Below, piece after piece: positions 44,181 through 51,514 of a stretch of DNA of 64,000 nt (its first letter is position 1; the number at the start of each line of letters is the position of its first letter). The stretch is taken from assembly GCA_017309115.1 (NCBI GenBank), contig JAFLEF010000004.1, forward strand, positions 171,458 through 235,457, given 5' to 3'. Under the pieces are notes generated by a model. That model was not told the DNA's origin and ran no database searches. It saw only the letters and a program-made list of their open reading frames with translations. The translations under genes were made by a program, and so were the position numbers. The stretch is from Verrucomicrobiota bacterium (lineage in GTDB: Bacteria > Verrucomicrobiota > Verrucomicrobiia > Limisphaerales > UBA9464).

Positions 44181-45125
44181 GTGAAGATTTTTTCCGGCAC
44201 GGCCAACATCGCTCTGGCCCAGTCCATGTGCGATGCCATCAATGTCCCGCTGGGACGCTGCACAGTCAGCACCTTTCCCGATGGCGAGACCTTCGTGAAG
44301 ATCGAAGAGAACGTCCGCGGTCAGGACGTGTTCATCATTCAATCCACGAGTCCTCCGGCCAATCAGCATCTGATGGAGATGTTTATCATGATGGATGCGC
44401 TTCGTCGGGCCAGTGCCAGCCGGATCACCGCCGTCATGCCCTTCTACGGCTATGCCCGTCAGGACCGGAAAGACCAGCCCCGTGTGGCCATCACGGCCAA
44501 ACTGGTGGCCAATCTGCTCGTCGCTGCAGGTGCCAATCGGGTCCTCACCATGGACCTCCATGCCCAGCAAATTCAGGGATTTTTCGACATCCCGGTCGAT
44601 CATCTCTACGCCGCTCCGGTCATTTACGAGTACCTGCTGAAGAAGAATCTGGAAAACCTGGTCGTGGTGAGTCCGGACGTCGGCGGCATCAAGATGGCCT
44701 ATGCCTACGCCCAACGCCTCGATGCGGAATTGGCCATTGTCGCCAAGCGGCGGAAGAGTCCTACAGAAACCGAAGCCACCGCGGTCATCGGTGATATTGC
44801 CGGCCGGAATGTGCTGCTCGTAGATGACCTCACCGAGACGGCCGGGACCCTGACCAGCGCGGCAACGCTGCTGAAGTCCAAGGGCGCGGAAAAGATCCTC
44901 GCCTGCGTGTCGCATGCCCTGCTCACGGACCTCGGCGTTGATCGAATCAAGAATTCTCCGATTGACGAATTAATCACGACCGATACTGTCCGCCGCCCCG
45001 TCTATCCCGGGGTAAACATCACAACATTGTCCGTAGCGACGTTGTTGGGAGAAGCCGTAAAACGCATTCACCACAACTCCAGCGTTACGTCACTGTTTGA
45101 GTTTAAGGGCGGGCGTACCAGCTAG
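44181..45125 (+). CDS. prs: Ribose-phosphate pyrophosphokinase
   Basis: A 314-residue PRPP synthase that transfers pyrophosphate from ATP to ribose 5-phosphate for nucleotide, His and Trp synthesis. Landmarks are the start KIFSGTANIALAQSM, FPDGETFVKI, MPFYGYARQDRK, TMDLHAQQIQGFFDIPVDHL, VVSPDVGGIKMA, the flexible loop KRRKSPTE and the PRPP loop NVLLVDDLTETAGTL (a conservative change from the usual DDMIDTAGT). The GTG at 44181 places the start exactly at the conserved N-terminus. It heads the prs-rplY-pth-rpsF-ssb-rplI run. Confidence 0.95.
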   Translation: MKIFSGTANIALAQSMCDAINVPLGRCTVSTFPDGETFVKIEENVRGQDVFIIQSTSPPANQHLMEMFIMMDALRRASASRITAVMPFYGYARQDRKDQPRVAITAKLVANLLVAAGANRVLTMDLHAQQIQGFFDIPVDHLYAAPVIYEYLLKKNLENLVVVSPDVGGIKMAYAYAQRLDAELAIVAKRRKSPTETEATAVIGDIAGRNVLLVDDLTETAGTLTSAATLLKSKGAEKILACVSHALLTDLGVDRIKNSPIDELITTDTVRRPVYPGVNITTLSVATLLGEAVKRIHHNSSVTSLFEFKGGRTS

Positions 45126-45153
45126 TCTGGGCGCCGGCAGATACGACTTGGAC

Positions 45154-45840
45154 ATGAAATCACTCGCTCTCAGCGCGATTCCGCGCACGTTGTCGCGCCG
45201 CAAAGGTTCCCGGAAAGTCCGGAGCAGCGGCCGGATCCCGGCGGTCATCTACGGCCGTCACAATCCCCCCCAGAATCTCGAGGTCGACGCCAAGGAATTC
45301 GATGACTTGGTTCATTTGGCTCACACCGAGATCATCCTGGTGGACCTGACCGTCAAGGACGATGCCAAGCCGGCTCGTTTGGCCCTGGTTCAGGACGTCC
45401 AACATCACCCGCTTTCCGGAAAAATCCTTCACGTCGACTTCCACGAAGTGAAGCCCGACGAGAAGGTCACCATCGACGTCCCCGTGGAAGCCGTGGGAAT
45501 TCCCGATGGCGTCAAGAATGGTGGCGGCACCCTGGAACACGTGCGGTTCCGCCTGCGAATTCGCTGTCTGCCGGCCGATCTGCCGGAGCAGATCACCGTT
45601 GATGTCTCCGCCCTCAAGGTCAGCCAGACCTTGCACATCGGAGAAATCACCGCGCCCGCTGGCGTCGAACTCCTGGGCGATAAGAAGATCCCCGTGTTCG
45701 CCGTTGCCGCGCCCGTGACGGAGGCCGCGGCCGAAGCGACCCCTGCGGCGGAAGGCACCAAGCAGCCCGAGATGATTAAGGAGAAGAAGGAAGAGGGCGC
45801 AGCCAAGCCGGCTGAGAAGGCCGCGGAAAAGAAGAAGTAA
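45154..45840 (+). CDS. rplY: Ribosomal protein L25/Ctc (TL5-type with C-terminal domain)
   Basis: A 228-residue 5S-rRNA-binding protein. The N-terminal L25 domain (SRRKGSRKVRSSGRIPAVIY, DVQHHPLSGKILHVDF) is followed by the Ctc-type beta domain (VPVEAVGIPDGVKNGG, LEHVRFRLRIRCLPADLPEQ) and an Ala/Glu/Lys-rich tail of about 45 residues. The ATG at 45154 starts the conserved domain; the frame is open to 45097 inside prs. The usual L25 to pth adjacency is kept, and a strong terminator separates it from pth. Confidence 0.93.
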   Translation: MKSLALSAIPRTLSRRKGSRKVRSSGRIPAVIYGRHNPPQNLEVDAKEFDDLVHLAHTEIILVDLTVKDDAKPARLALVQDVQHHPLSGKILHVDFHEVKPDEKVTIDVPVEAVGIPDGVKNGGGTLEHVRFRLRIRCLPADLPEQITVDVSALKVSQTLHIGEITAPAGVELLGDKKIPVFAVAAPVTEAAAEATPAAEGTKQPEMIKEKKEEGAAKPAEKAAEKKK

Positions 45841-45847
45841 TTTTTGG

Positions 45848-45886
45848 GCGGCGGGTGCCGGATTAGCCGGAACCCGCCGCTTTTTT
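45848..45886 (+). terminator. Rho-independent terminator after rplY
   Basis: GCGGCGGGT (45848-45856) pairs with ACCCGCCGC (45872-45880), with CCGG/CCGG pairing inside, followed by six T residues. A T5 run also precedes the stem, so it could work weakly in the other direction. It lies only eight bases before pth, so pth must have its own promoter or depend on read-through. Confidence 0.85.
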
Positions 45887-45893
45887 GTCCGGG

Positions 45894-46520
45894 ATGAACA
45901 GCCTCGCTCTCATCGTCGGACTGGGAAATCCGGGACCCGAATACCGGAACACACGTCACAACGCCGGCTTCTTGCTGGCGGAGTTGCTCAGTCAGCGTTG
46001 GGAGACTTCGTGGCGTCAGGAAAAGAAGTTCTTTGCCGAAATAGCCGAATGCCGGTTCGCGGGTCGAAGGGTGGTCTTATGCCGTCCCCAGACCTTCATG
46101 AACATCAGTGGCAAGGCCGTGGGTCCGGTATCGTCTTTCTATAAGATACCGCCGGAGCAGGTTTTGGTGCTGGTGGATGATGCGGATCTGCCCTTGGGAA
46201 CGCTCCGGCTCCGACCGGAAGGCAGTCCCGGAGGGCACCACGGTCTCGAATCCGTGGAGCAAAGTCTCGGAACCCGGGCTTACCCCCGGTTAAAAGTAGG
46301 GATTGCGCGCCCGCAACAATCCCGGCGTGATATCGCCGGACATGTGCTCGGCGAATTCAGTTCCTCCGAGCAGCCGGTCTGGCAGCAAGTTTTAAGTCGG
46401 GCGGCCCAACAGGTTGAATGTTGGGTAACCGACGGGATTGGGGTGGCTATGAACCGTTTCAACGGTTCGGTAGCTCCCGATTCCAACGAATCAACGAACG
46501 CAAAAAGGAATACGAAGTGA
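45894..46520 (+). CDS. pth: Peptidyl-tRNA hydrolase
   Basis: A 208-residue enzyme that frees tRNA from dropped-off peptidyl-tRNA. It has LIVGLGNPGPEYRNTRHNAG, with the catalytic His in TRHNAGF, then CRPQTFMNISGKAV, LVLVDDADLPLG and GSPGGHHGLESVEQSLGT. The ATG at 45894 (MNSLALIVGLGNPG) is used instead of an upstream TTG within the terminator. The C-terminus extends slightly beyond the core (about 190) and its stop overlaps the rpsF GTG. Confidence 0.94.
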   Translation: MNSLALIVGLGNPGPEYRNTRHNAGFLLAELLSQRWETSWRQEKKFFAEIAECRFAGRRVVLCRPQTFMNISGKAVGPVSSFYKIPPEQVLVLVDDADLPLGTLRLRPEGSPGGHHGLESVEQSLGTRAYPRLKVGIARPQQSRRDIAGHVLGEFSSSEQPVWQQVLSRAAQQVECWVTDGIGVAMNRFNGSVAPDSNESTNAKRNTK

Positions 46521-46837
46521 AACGTTACGAAGGTCTGTTCATTCTCGATCTCGCCGGTCGGGAAGAAGGTCTCAATGAGGTCGTGGACAAGGTCAAGGGT
46601 CTCCTCAGCGGGGCCGGCGGCAAGGTCGAGACGGTCCAGAAGATGGACAAGAAGGCGTTCGCCCGCGTGACCGACAAGAAGGTCACCGGCGGTCACTTCG
46701 TGAACATCATCTTCGAAGCCTCTACCGCCGTCATGGCGGCGATGCCAGCGAAGTTCGCCCACGTTCCCGAAGTGTACCGGGTCCAGTTCAATATCGTTCC
46801 GAAAAACGCTCCGACCCCGGTCGCTGTCGAAGCCTAA
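46517..46837 (+). CDS. rpsF: 30S ribosomal protein S6
   Basis: A 106-residue small-subunit protein: VKRYEGLFILDLAGREEGLN, then VQKMDKKAFARVTDKKVTGGH and YRVQFNIVPK. The GTG start at 46517 overlaps the pth stop (GTGA) and follows AAGGA; the frame is open upstream inside pth to 46418. It is followed 30 bases later by ssb, the usual order. It is somewhat diverged from textbook S6, but position and pattern agree. Confidence 0.88.
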   Translation: MKRYEGLFILDLAGREEGLNEVVDKVKGLLSGAGGKVETVQKMDKKAFARVTDKKVTGGHFVNIIFEASTAVMAAMPAKFAHVPEVYRVQFNIVPKNAPTPVAVEA

Positions 46838-46867
46838 TCCCTCCGGCGGCCCCGTCCGCCTCCTGTT

Positions 46868-47326
46868 ATGGCCAGCTACAACAAGGTGATCCTCCTGGGC
46901 AACCTGACGCGTGATCCAGAGTTGCGCTACACGCCCAAAGGTACCGCTGTGGCGCGGCTCGGCCTGGCCGTCAATCGCTCCTACAAGACCGATACCGGCG
47001 AGTCCAAGGAAGAAGTCACCTTCCTGGACGTCGATGCTTGGGGCAAACAGGCGGAATTAATCTCCCAGTATCTCCGCAAAGGCAATCCGCTCTTCGTCGA
47101 AGGACGGCTCCGCCTGGATCAATGGGACGACAAGCAGACCGGCCAGAAGCGGTCGGCCATCAAGGTCGTTCTGGAGAATTTTCAATTCATCGGCGGCCGC
47201 GCCGAAGGCGGTGGCGGGGGATCCCCTTCCACCCCGCCCAGCCGGCCCCCGGCCCGTCCGGCCAACCCGACTGAACCTCCCACCTCCGACGGCCCCCCGC
47301 CCGAAGAGGACGATGTTCCGTTCTGA
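46868..47326 (+). CDS. ssb: Single-stranded DNA-binding protein
   Basis: A 152-residue SSB: OB-fold MASYNKVILLGNLTRDPELR, VEGRLRLDQWDDKQTGQKRS and VLENFQFIGGR (residues 1-112), then a Gly/Pro-rich linker and the acidic tip EEDDVPF, a variant of the usual DDIPF that recruits repair and replication proteins. It probably acts with RarA and the replisome. It lies between rpsF and rplI. Confidence 0.95.
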   Translation: MASYNKVILLGNLTRDPELRYTPKGTAVARLGLAVNRSYKTDTGESKEEVTFLDVDAWGKQAELISQYLRKGNPLFVEGRLRLDQWDDKQTGQKRSAIKVVLENFQFIGGRAEGGGGGSPSTPPSRPPARPANPTEPPTSDGPPPEEDDVPF

Positions 47327-47359
47327 TCTCCCTTTTTTACTCCGTTAACCCGTCAGTCT

Positions 47360-47965
47360 ATGTCGAAAACCGAAGTCATCCTCATCAAGAACGTGGTGGG
47401 CCTGGGCGCCGAATCTGACCACGTCAGCGTCACCTCCGGGTACGCCCGCAACTTTCTGATCCCCGGCGGTCTCGCCGTGCCGGTCACGCAGGGCAACCGG
47501 AAGTGGATCGAAAACCTCAAGAAGCGCCGCAGCGACCGCGAAACTCATGAGCTGAACTCCATGAGTGAACTCGCCAAGAGCCTCAACAAGGTCACCTTGA
47601 ACTTGCTCGTGAAGACGGGTGAAGACGGCAAGATGTTCGGCTCGGTCACGTCCGGTACCATCGCCGACGCCCTCAAGGTCCAGCTCGACGTCTCGCTCGA
47701 CAAGCGGAAGATCCATCTGGAAAAGCCGATCCAAGCGCTGGGCGAACAGGACGTCGAACTCCGCTTGCACCCGGAAGTTCGCTGCTCGCTCAAGGTCGTC
47801 GTGAAGAGCCTCAATCCGCTGCCGGAAGTGGTGGCTCCGGTCGACACCAAGGAAGTCCAGAAGACTGAGAAGCGCGGCAAGCGTCCCGCCGCTGACGAGG
47901 CCCCCGCCGAAGCGCCGGCCAAAGGCGCCAAAGGCGCCAAGCCGGCCAAGAGCGAAAAGAAGTAA
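47360..47965 (+). CDS. rplI: 50S ribosomal protein L9
   Basis: A 201-residue protein: the L9 N-domain (VILIKNVVGLGAESDHVSVT, GYARNFLIPGGLAVPVT), the connecting helix, then the C-domain (KMFGSVTSGTIADALKVQLD, KRKIHLEKPIQALG), and an Ala/Lys/Pro-rich tail of about 50 residues not seen in most L9 proteins (about 150). It starts 33 bases after ssb, leaving no room for rpsR, which normally sits in this run. Confidence 0.94.
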   Translation: MSKTEVILIKNVVGLGAESDHVSVTSGYARNFLIPGGLAVPVTQGNRKWIENLKKRRSDRETHELNSMSELAKSLNKVTLNLLVKTGEDGKMFGSVTSGTIADALKVQLDVSLDKRKIHLEKPIQALGEQDVELRLHPEVRCSLKVVVKSLNPLPEVVAPVDTKEVQKTEKRGKRPAADEAPAEAPAKGAKGAKPAKSEKK

Positions 47966-47985
47966 CCTCGCAATTACTCCAAGAA

Positions 47986-48013
47986 GGCAGGCCCAGTGGC
48001 CTGCCTTTTTTTT
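47986..48013 (+). terminator. Rho-independent terminator after rplI
   Basis: GGCAGGCC (47986-47993), loop CAGT, GGCCTGCC (47998-48005), then eight T residues. It ends the ribosomal run. The next repeat element starts at the very next base. Confidence 0.93.
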
Positions 48014-48127
48014 GAGTGCGGCAGACCTTCTGCCGCTTTCCCATCCCCCTAGACGGGTGGAGTAGTGACGCGTGATTCGCTGCTTGACCCTCGCCCGCGT
48101 GAAAGCGGCAGCAGCTCCGCCGCACTC
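48014..48127. repeat. Palindromic intergenic element with 9-bp terminal inverted repeats
   Basis: GAGTGCGGC (48014-48022) and GCCGCACTC (48119-48127) are exact inverted ends. An inner hairpin GCGGCAG/CTGCCGC sits at the left, and GCTTTC/GAAAGC further in. The left end and the inner TGACGCGTG match the element at 16791-16952. It abuts the terminator T-run with no gap and ends 13 bases before the convergent Nudix gene, as expected for an insertion between gene ends. Confidence 0.75.
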
Positions 48128-48140
48128 TCCGTAGGCCGGC

Positions 48141-48716
48141 TCAGCCGCCAGCGGCCGAAGGCGGGGACTGCATCAGGAAATGCGTGAGTGCCACCACCAC
48201 CAAGGCGTGGCGAATCGTTCCATTGGCCAGCAATTGCGGCACGGTCTCGAGCGGTACCAGGCGAACGGCAATATCTTCGGCATGATCAAACTCCGTCTCG
48301 TGCCGCAGGGTGCAATTCTCCACCAGCAAGGTGTGGCACACGTTGGCCTGTATCGCCGGGTTCGGAAAAATCCTCCCAATCAATCGGGCCGCCCCCCCTT
48401 CGTACCCCGTCTCCTCCCGCAGTTCACGCAGCCCCGCCGCCACCGGATCGTGTTCGTGCGGATCCATAACACCGCCAGGAATCTCCAACTCCACCGTGTT
48501 GGAACCATGCCGATACTGCTCCACCATCACTAACCGCCCATCGGCCGTCACTGGCACCACATTGACCCAATCCGGACAATCAATGACGAAGAAGTCGTGC
48601 TGACCACCGGTCCGGGGATTAATCTTCAGATCCGACCGCAGCGAAAAGATCCGATAATTGGCGAGCGCCCGCGACGAGAGCTTGGGCCAGGGCTTGATGG
48701 AGAGGTCAGGAGGCAT
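48141..48716 (-). CDS. Nudix hydrolase, ADP-ribose pyrophosphatase type
   Basis: A 191-residue protein with LVMVEQYRHGSNTVELEIPG followed by the Nudix box GGVMDPHEHDPVAAGLRELREETGY. Between the first Glu and REL the box has one extra residue relative to the GX5EX7REUXEE consensus; the REXXEE core is intact. The EQYRHG strand before the box is typical of ADP-ribose and related nucleotide-sugar pyrophosphatases. It is preceded 25 bases upstream by a small gene on the same strand. Confidence 0.88.
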   Translation of the reverse strand: MPPDLSIKPWPKLSSRALANYRIFSLRSDLKINPRTGGQHDFFVIDCPDWVNVVPVTADGRLVMVEQYRHGSNTVELEIPGGVMDPHEHDPVAAGLRELREETGYEGGAARLIGRIFPNPAIQANVCHTLLVENCTLRHETEFDHAEDIAVRLVPLETVPQLLANGTIRHALVVVALTHFLMQSPPSAAGG

Positions 48717-48740
48717 GACTCAGAGCCAGGGGAAAGGGGT

Positions 48741-48947
48741 TCAAGTGGAGGAGGAGCTCGACGAAGCGGCCCATCCTGCGGCCATTAACCGCAACAGATG
48801 CGTGACCGCCTCGTCGTGTGTCCGGCCTTTGGTTTCCGCCAGTTGCTGCGCCCGTTTGTCCAACTGGGCGGCCATCTCGGAACATCGGTCCGGAGGACAG
48901 CCCAAGGAGGCCAGCACTTCCGCAATCTGGGTCACCGAGAGCGCCAT
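48741..48947 (-). CDS. Small hypothetical protein upstream of the Nudix gene
   Basis: A 68-residue protein, MALSVTQIAEVLASLGCPPD, followed by helices (MAAQLDKRAQQLAETKGRTH, DEAVTHLLRLMAAGW) and a Ser tail. The predicted helical content, clean start and close spacing to the Nudix gene on the same strand support a real gene. I recognise no family. The opposite-strand frame here is longer but has no protein features. Confidence 0.6.
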   Translation of the reverse strand: MALSVTQIAEVLASLGCPPDRCSEMAAQLDKRAQQLAETKGRTHDEAVTHLLRLMAAGWAASSSSSST

Positions 48948-48999
48948 AGACCTTGTTCTGACGCCGCGACGCCGACCCCTGTTCAGATGTTTCCCGGCC

Positions 49000-49533
49000 T
49001 CAAGCCAGCGATTTGCGGTCCACGATGGTCACGGACTCCACGCCTTGGCGCTCCACCGGCCGGCTCTTTTCACCACCGCCCGCCACCCGGGTCGCGACGT
49101 CACCGAGTTTGCCGAGCACGTCTTCCCCCTGAATCAGCTTCCCGAAGGCGGTGTACTGCCGATCGAGGAACGAAGCATCTCCCAGGCAAATGAAGAACTG
49201 GCTGCCGGCCGAATCCGGATTGCTCGACCGGGCCATGGAGATCACGCCCCGTTGATGAGACTTGGCGTTAAACTCCGCCTTGATCTTGTAGCCCGGATCG
49301 CCGGTGCCCCAGCGCGCTTCCATTCCCGAATCCTTGGTCAGCGGATCGCCGCCTTGGATCATGAATCCACGGACGATGCGATGAAACGCCGTGCCGTCGT
49401 AAAAGCCCTGACGGGCCAGCTTTTTGAAGTTCTCCACCGTCTTGGGCGCCACGTCGGGCCAAAACTCCAGAACCAGGGTGCCGTGGCTGGTCTTTAAAAC
49501 CGCCACTTCGTCATTCGCTACAGGGGTGCTCAT
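49000..49533 (-). CDS. Cyclophilin-type peptidyl-prolyl isomerase, cytosolic
   Basis: A 177-residue cyclophilin without a signal peptide. Conserved segments are VAPKTVENFKKLARQGFYDG, TAFHRIVRGFMIQGGDP with the catalytic Arg, ISMARSSNPDSAGSQFFIC and YTAFGKLIQGEDVLGKL. It speeds proline isomerisation in folding proteins. It is a close paralogue of the next gene (shared FWPDVAPKTVENFKKLA and MEARWGTGDPGYKIKAEF), so the pair arose by tandem duplication, with this copy lacking export. Confidence 0.93.
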   Translation of the reverse strand: MSTPVANDEVAVLKTSHGTLVLEFWPDVAPKTVENFKKLARQGFYDGTAFHRIVRGFMIQGGDPLTKDSGMEARWGTGDPGYKIKAEFNAKSHQRGVISMARSSNPDSAGSQFFICLGDASFLDRQYTAFGKLIQGEDVLGKLGDVATRVAGGGEKSRPVERQGVESVTIVDRKSLA

Positions 49534-49556
49534 GAATATCAGGGAAAAATCCGCGG

Positions 49557-50162
49557 TTACTTGGCGGCCGGCTTGAGCTCGGATTTGGGAATCAGGGTGA
49601 CACTCTCCAGCACCACCGGGGTCTTGGGAGTACTGCCCTGGCGGCCGCCCACCGGGACTTTCTCCAGCTTGTCCAACACGTCCATGCCCTGGATTACCGT
49701 GGCAAAGGCCGTGTATTGACGGTCCAAATGGGGGGCAGGGCCATAACAGATAAAGAACTGGCTGCCGGCCGAATCCGGATCCTGGCTGCGCGCCATGGAA
49801 ACGGTGCCTTTGACGTGCGGCTTGTTGTTGAACTCGGCCTTGATCTTGTAGCCCGGATCGCCGGTGCCCCAGCGCGCTTCCATGTTGGCGTCCTTGGTCA
49901 GCGGATCGCCCAGCTGGATCATGAAGCCTGGGATCAACCGGTGGGACTTGGTGCCGTCATAGAACTTCTCGCTGGCCAACTTCTTGAAGTTCTCGACCGT
50001 CTTCGGCGCCACATCGGGCCAGAACTCCAGGACGATATCGCCGTAGTCCTTGAACTTGAGCACGGCCACCTGGTCGGTCGCCGCGGGTTTGGTGTCGGCT
50101 GCCTGCAAGGTCAGCCCCGCCCAGGCCAGACCCAGGCACAGAAGGAAATGCAAACGCTTCAT
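49557..50162 (-). CDS. Cyclophilin-type peptidyl-prolyl isomerase, exported
   Basis: A 201-residue paralogue of the preceding gene with a signal peptide (MKRLHFLLCLGLAWAGLTLQ, start at 50162), so it should act in the periplasm. The core shows SHRLIPGFMIQLGDPLTKDA (Leu replaces one Gly of the usual IQGGDP), VSMARSQDPDSAGSQFFICY and YTAFATVIQGMDVLDKL. The frame opens to 50201 but the internal ATG fits the signal. It is the first of the two in transcription order, 23 bases before its paralogue. Confidence 0.92.
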   Translation of the reverse strand: MKRLHFLLCLGLAWAGLTLQAADTKPAATDQVAVLKFKDYGDIVLEFWPDVAPKTVENFKKLASEKFYDGTKSHRLIPGFMIQLGDPLTKDANMEARWGTGDPGYKIKAEFNNKPHVKGTVSMARSQDPDSAGSQFFICYGPAPHLDRQYTAFATVIQGMDVLDKLEKVPVGGRQGSTPKTPVVLESVTLIPKSELKPAAK

Positions 50163-50308
50163 GATGCGCCGGAAGAAGCCACAGGCCCGCCAGGGTGTCA
50201 CGCCGAAGTTGCGGGCTTCCGTTCAGGGAGACCCGGAAGAGTTGTCCCGGATTGCAACTTTTCATCCGGCTGCGGTGTGAGACCCTCAGACCAAAGCTAC
50301 CGCCTGCC

Positions 50309-51514
50309 ATGAAAGACCTCCTGTTCGATCGCCGCACGTTCCTGCTCGGATCCGCGGCCGCCAGTGCGAGTCTGCTCACCAGCTTCCCCACCCTGGGAGC
50401 CACCACCACCCCCCGGCCGGAGTATCGCGGACCCAAGGTCGTCATCATCCGCTGGGGCGGAGGTGCCCGTCGGCGGGAGTCGCTGGACCCCCGCCACACT
50501 TGCGCTCCGTTTCTGACCCACGAACTCACGCGCCGGGGAACGCTCTTTCCCCAGATGGAGATCGACCGATTCCACGACTACCAAACCAGTCACGGCGAAG
50601 GCACGCTCTACATTCTCACGGGCCAATACGAACGTTACCGCGACGTCGCCGAATCCCGACCCGAAGCCGGCCGAAAACTGCTCGGCGCCCGGTTCGAGGC
50701 CAAAGTTCCCACGCTGTTCGAGTACTTTCGCGAGGCCTACCAGGTTCCCGCACACCAGGCCCTGCTGATCAACGGCGAAGACCGCGCGGACGAAGAGTTC
50801 TACAACTTCAGCAATCACCACCTGTTCGGGGTCGATTACCGTTCCCAAACCCTCAGTCTGCGCCGCTACAAGACCTGGCTGCTCCAACAGCAACTCGCCG
50901 CCGGCCAATTCGAAGGCCGTCAACGCACGGAAAAGGAGAAGCAACTCCGGGAGTTTCAATCCCTGGATTACCGCGCCGACAAGGAGGCAGGCCAAGGACC
51001 CGAAATCGAACAGTTCTGGTCGAACTGGCGGAACTACTACGGCGATACCGGACTGGTGAATCCCCGCGGTGATCGCCTGCTGACCGAACTCACGCTGCGA
51101 GCCATTCGGGAACTCCGCCCGCAGTTGACCATGATCAACTACCAGGACTGCGACTACGTCCACTGGGGATATCTGGATCACTACACCCGAGGACTCGCCA
51201 TCATGGACGACGAGGTTAAGCGCCTGGTCACGACGGTCGAGGCCGACCCCGAATATCGCGACAACACCCTGTGGGTGGTCGTTCCCGACTGCGGACGCGA
51301 TGACAACCCGTTCACCGCTGTGCCCTGCCAGCACCATTTCGGGACGCGGAGTTCCCATGAAATCTTCGCCCTGTTCTTCGGCCGGGGCGTTCCCCGCGGA
51401 AAAGTCGTGGATCGCACCGTCAGCCAAATCCAGGTCGCCAGTACCGTCGGTCAACTGATGGGCATGAAAACGCCCTTCGCGGAGAACGCCGTGCTGGAGG
51501 AGGTCTTCGCATGA
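50309..51514 (+). CDS. Tat-exported alkaline-phosphatase-superfamily protein
   Basis: A 401-residue protein. The N-terminus DRRTFLLGSAAASASLLTSF is a twin-arginine-like signal. The body resembles the sulfatase/phosphatase superfamily: VVIIRWGGGARRR at the first strand, then DYVHWGYLDHYTRGLAIMDD, LWVVVPDCGRDDNPF and QHHFGTRSSHEIFALFFGRG, which supply Asp/His metal ligands. The usual nucleophile position near GGGARRR is not clear, so activity is uncertain. The ATG at 50309 is chosen; the frame is open upstream. The stop overlaps the next gene by ATGA, pairing it with a membrane protein. Confidence 0.75.
   Translation: MKDLLFDRRTFLLGSAAASASLLTSFPTLGATTTPRPEYRGPKVVIIRWGGGARRRESLDPRHTCAPFLTHELTRRGTLFPQMEIDRFHDYQTSHGEGTLYILTGQYERYRDVAESRPEAGRKLLGARFEAKVPTLFEYFREAYQVPAHQALLINGEDRADEEFYNFSNHHLFGVDYRSQTLSLRRYKTWLLQQQLAAGQFEGRQRTEKEKQLREFQSLDYRADKEAGQGPEIEQFWSNWRNYYGDTGLVNPRGDRLLTELTLRAIRELRPQLTMINYQDCDYVHWGYLDHYTRGLAIMDDEVKRLVTTVEADPEYRDNTLWVVVPDCGRDDNPFTAVPCQHHFGTRSSHEIFALFFGRGVPRGKVVDRTVSQIQVASTVGQLMGMKTPFAENAVLEEVFA

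Noticed and set aside
50297-51454. 385-codon minus-strand open frame opposite the Tat-exported phosphatase-like gene
   Set aside because: The plus strand has a twin-arginine signal, superfamily motifs and an ATGA overlap with the next gene; the antisense frame has none of these.
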